From Cyanobacteria bacterium T3Sed10_376R1m (GTDB lineage Bacteria > Cyanobacteriota > Cyanobacteriia > Cyanobacteriales > Cyanobacteriaceae), in assembly GCA_003566215.1 (NCBI GenBank), contig PXEJ01000262.1, positions 1 to 5,632 on the forward strand: a DNA stretch of 5,632 nucleotides, given 5' to 3'. Below, one piece after another: positions 5,581-5,632 of this stretch. The notes below the pieces were generated by a model. The model was not told the origin of the DNA. It searched no databases and saw only the letters and a program-made list of their open reading frames with translations. Position numbers and translations under genes: made by a program. The first letter of the stretch is position 1, and every line of letters starts with the position of its first letter.

Positions 5581-5632
5581 AATTCTGTTACTTAAATAAC
5601 TGTTTAATTTTTATAGATAATTCGGGGTAACT

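Larger units (their letters stand above)
5077..5632. other. Long region with no confident gene
   Basis: About 550 A+T-rich bases. They hold the leader of the membrane protein gene, a T10 run (5128-5137), two ACTG/CAGT dyads (5118-5190), a + strand promoter candidate (5224-5252), an 11-bp inverted repeat (5296-5401), and one possible 56-residue ORF. I see no tRNA, no insertion sequence end and no known cyanobacterial sRNA motif such as the Yfr1 core ACTCCTCACAC. Confidence 0.6.

Noticed and set aside
1..5632. CRISPR, insertion sequence, prophage or defence genes
   Set aside because: No regularly spaced repeats, transposase motifs, integrase or phage-like proteins are visible on either strand.

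Overview
The window comes from a cyanobacterium. It holds chlB (a subunit of the dark-operative protochlorophyllide reductase of oxygenic phototrophs), a cydAB-type quinol oxidase, and five perfect copies of the cyanobacterial HIP1 octamer GCGATCGC in 5.6 kb. The DNA is strongly A+T-rich, which fits low-GC unicellular lineages such as Geminocystis or Cyanobacterium, but the genus is an inference. The content is mostly single-copy metabolic genes. I see no mobile element, CRISPR array, defence cassette or phage gene.

Layout from left to right: the 3' end of cydA and complete cydB (+, about 1-1252); a class I SAM-dependent methyltransferase of unknown substrate (-, 1274-2233), tail-to-tail with cydB; a 222-base divergent intergenic region; chlB (+, 2456-3982); moaC (-, 3991-4485), tail-to-tail with chlB across 8 bases; tRNA-Arg(ACG) (+, 4528-4601), divergent from moaC, its promoter overlapping the moaC start codon; a rho-independent terminator (-) that ends a small, very hydrophobic membrane protein gene (-, 4696-5076); and about 550 bases without a confident gene (5077-5632). 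That last stretch carries several inverted repeats, a good-looking + strand promoter and a possible 56-residue small ORF.

The genes do not form one pathway. CydAB is a high-affinity terminal oxidase and ChlB belongs to an oxygen-sensitive enzyme, so both matter most under low oxygen, but they are separate transcription units here. MoaC belongs to molybdenum cofactor synthesis. The tRNA decodes CGN arginine codons after A34 deamination.

The points most worth a second look are regulatory or small: a perfect 8-bp hairpin that buries the Shine-Dalgarno of the methyltransferase with its AUG in the loop; a shared moaC/tRNA promoter; an 11-bp inverted repeat with a competing local terminator-like hairpin ahead of the 56-residue ORF; and the 126-residue membrane protein, whose 68-residue uncharged core and following GVHP recall the layout of oleosins. 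I found no clear evidence of a wholly new biological system.
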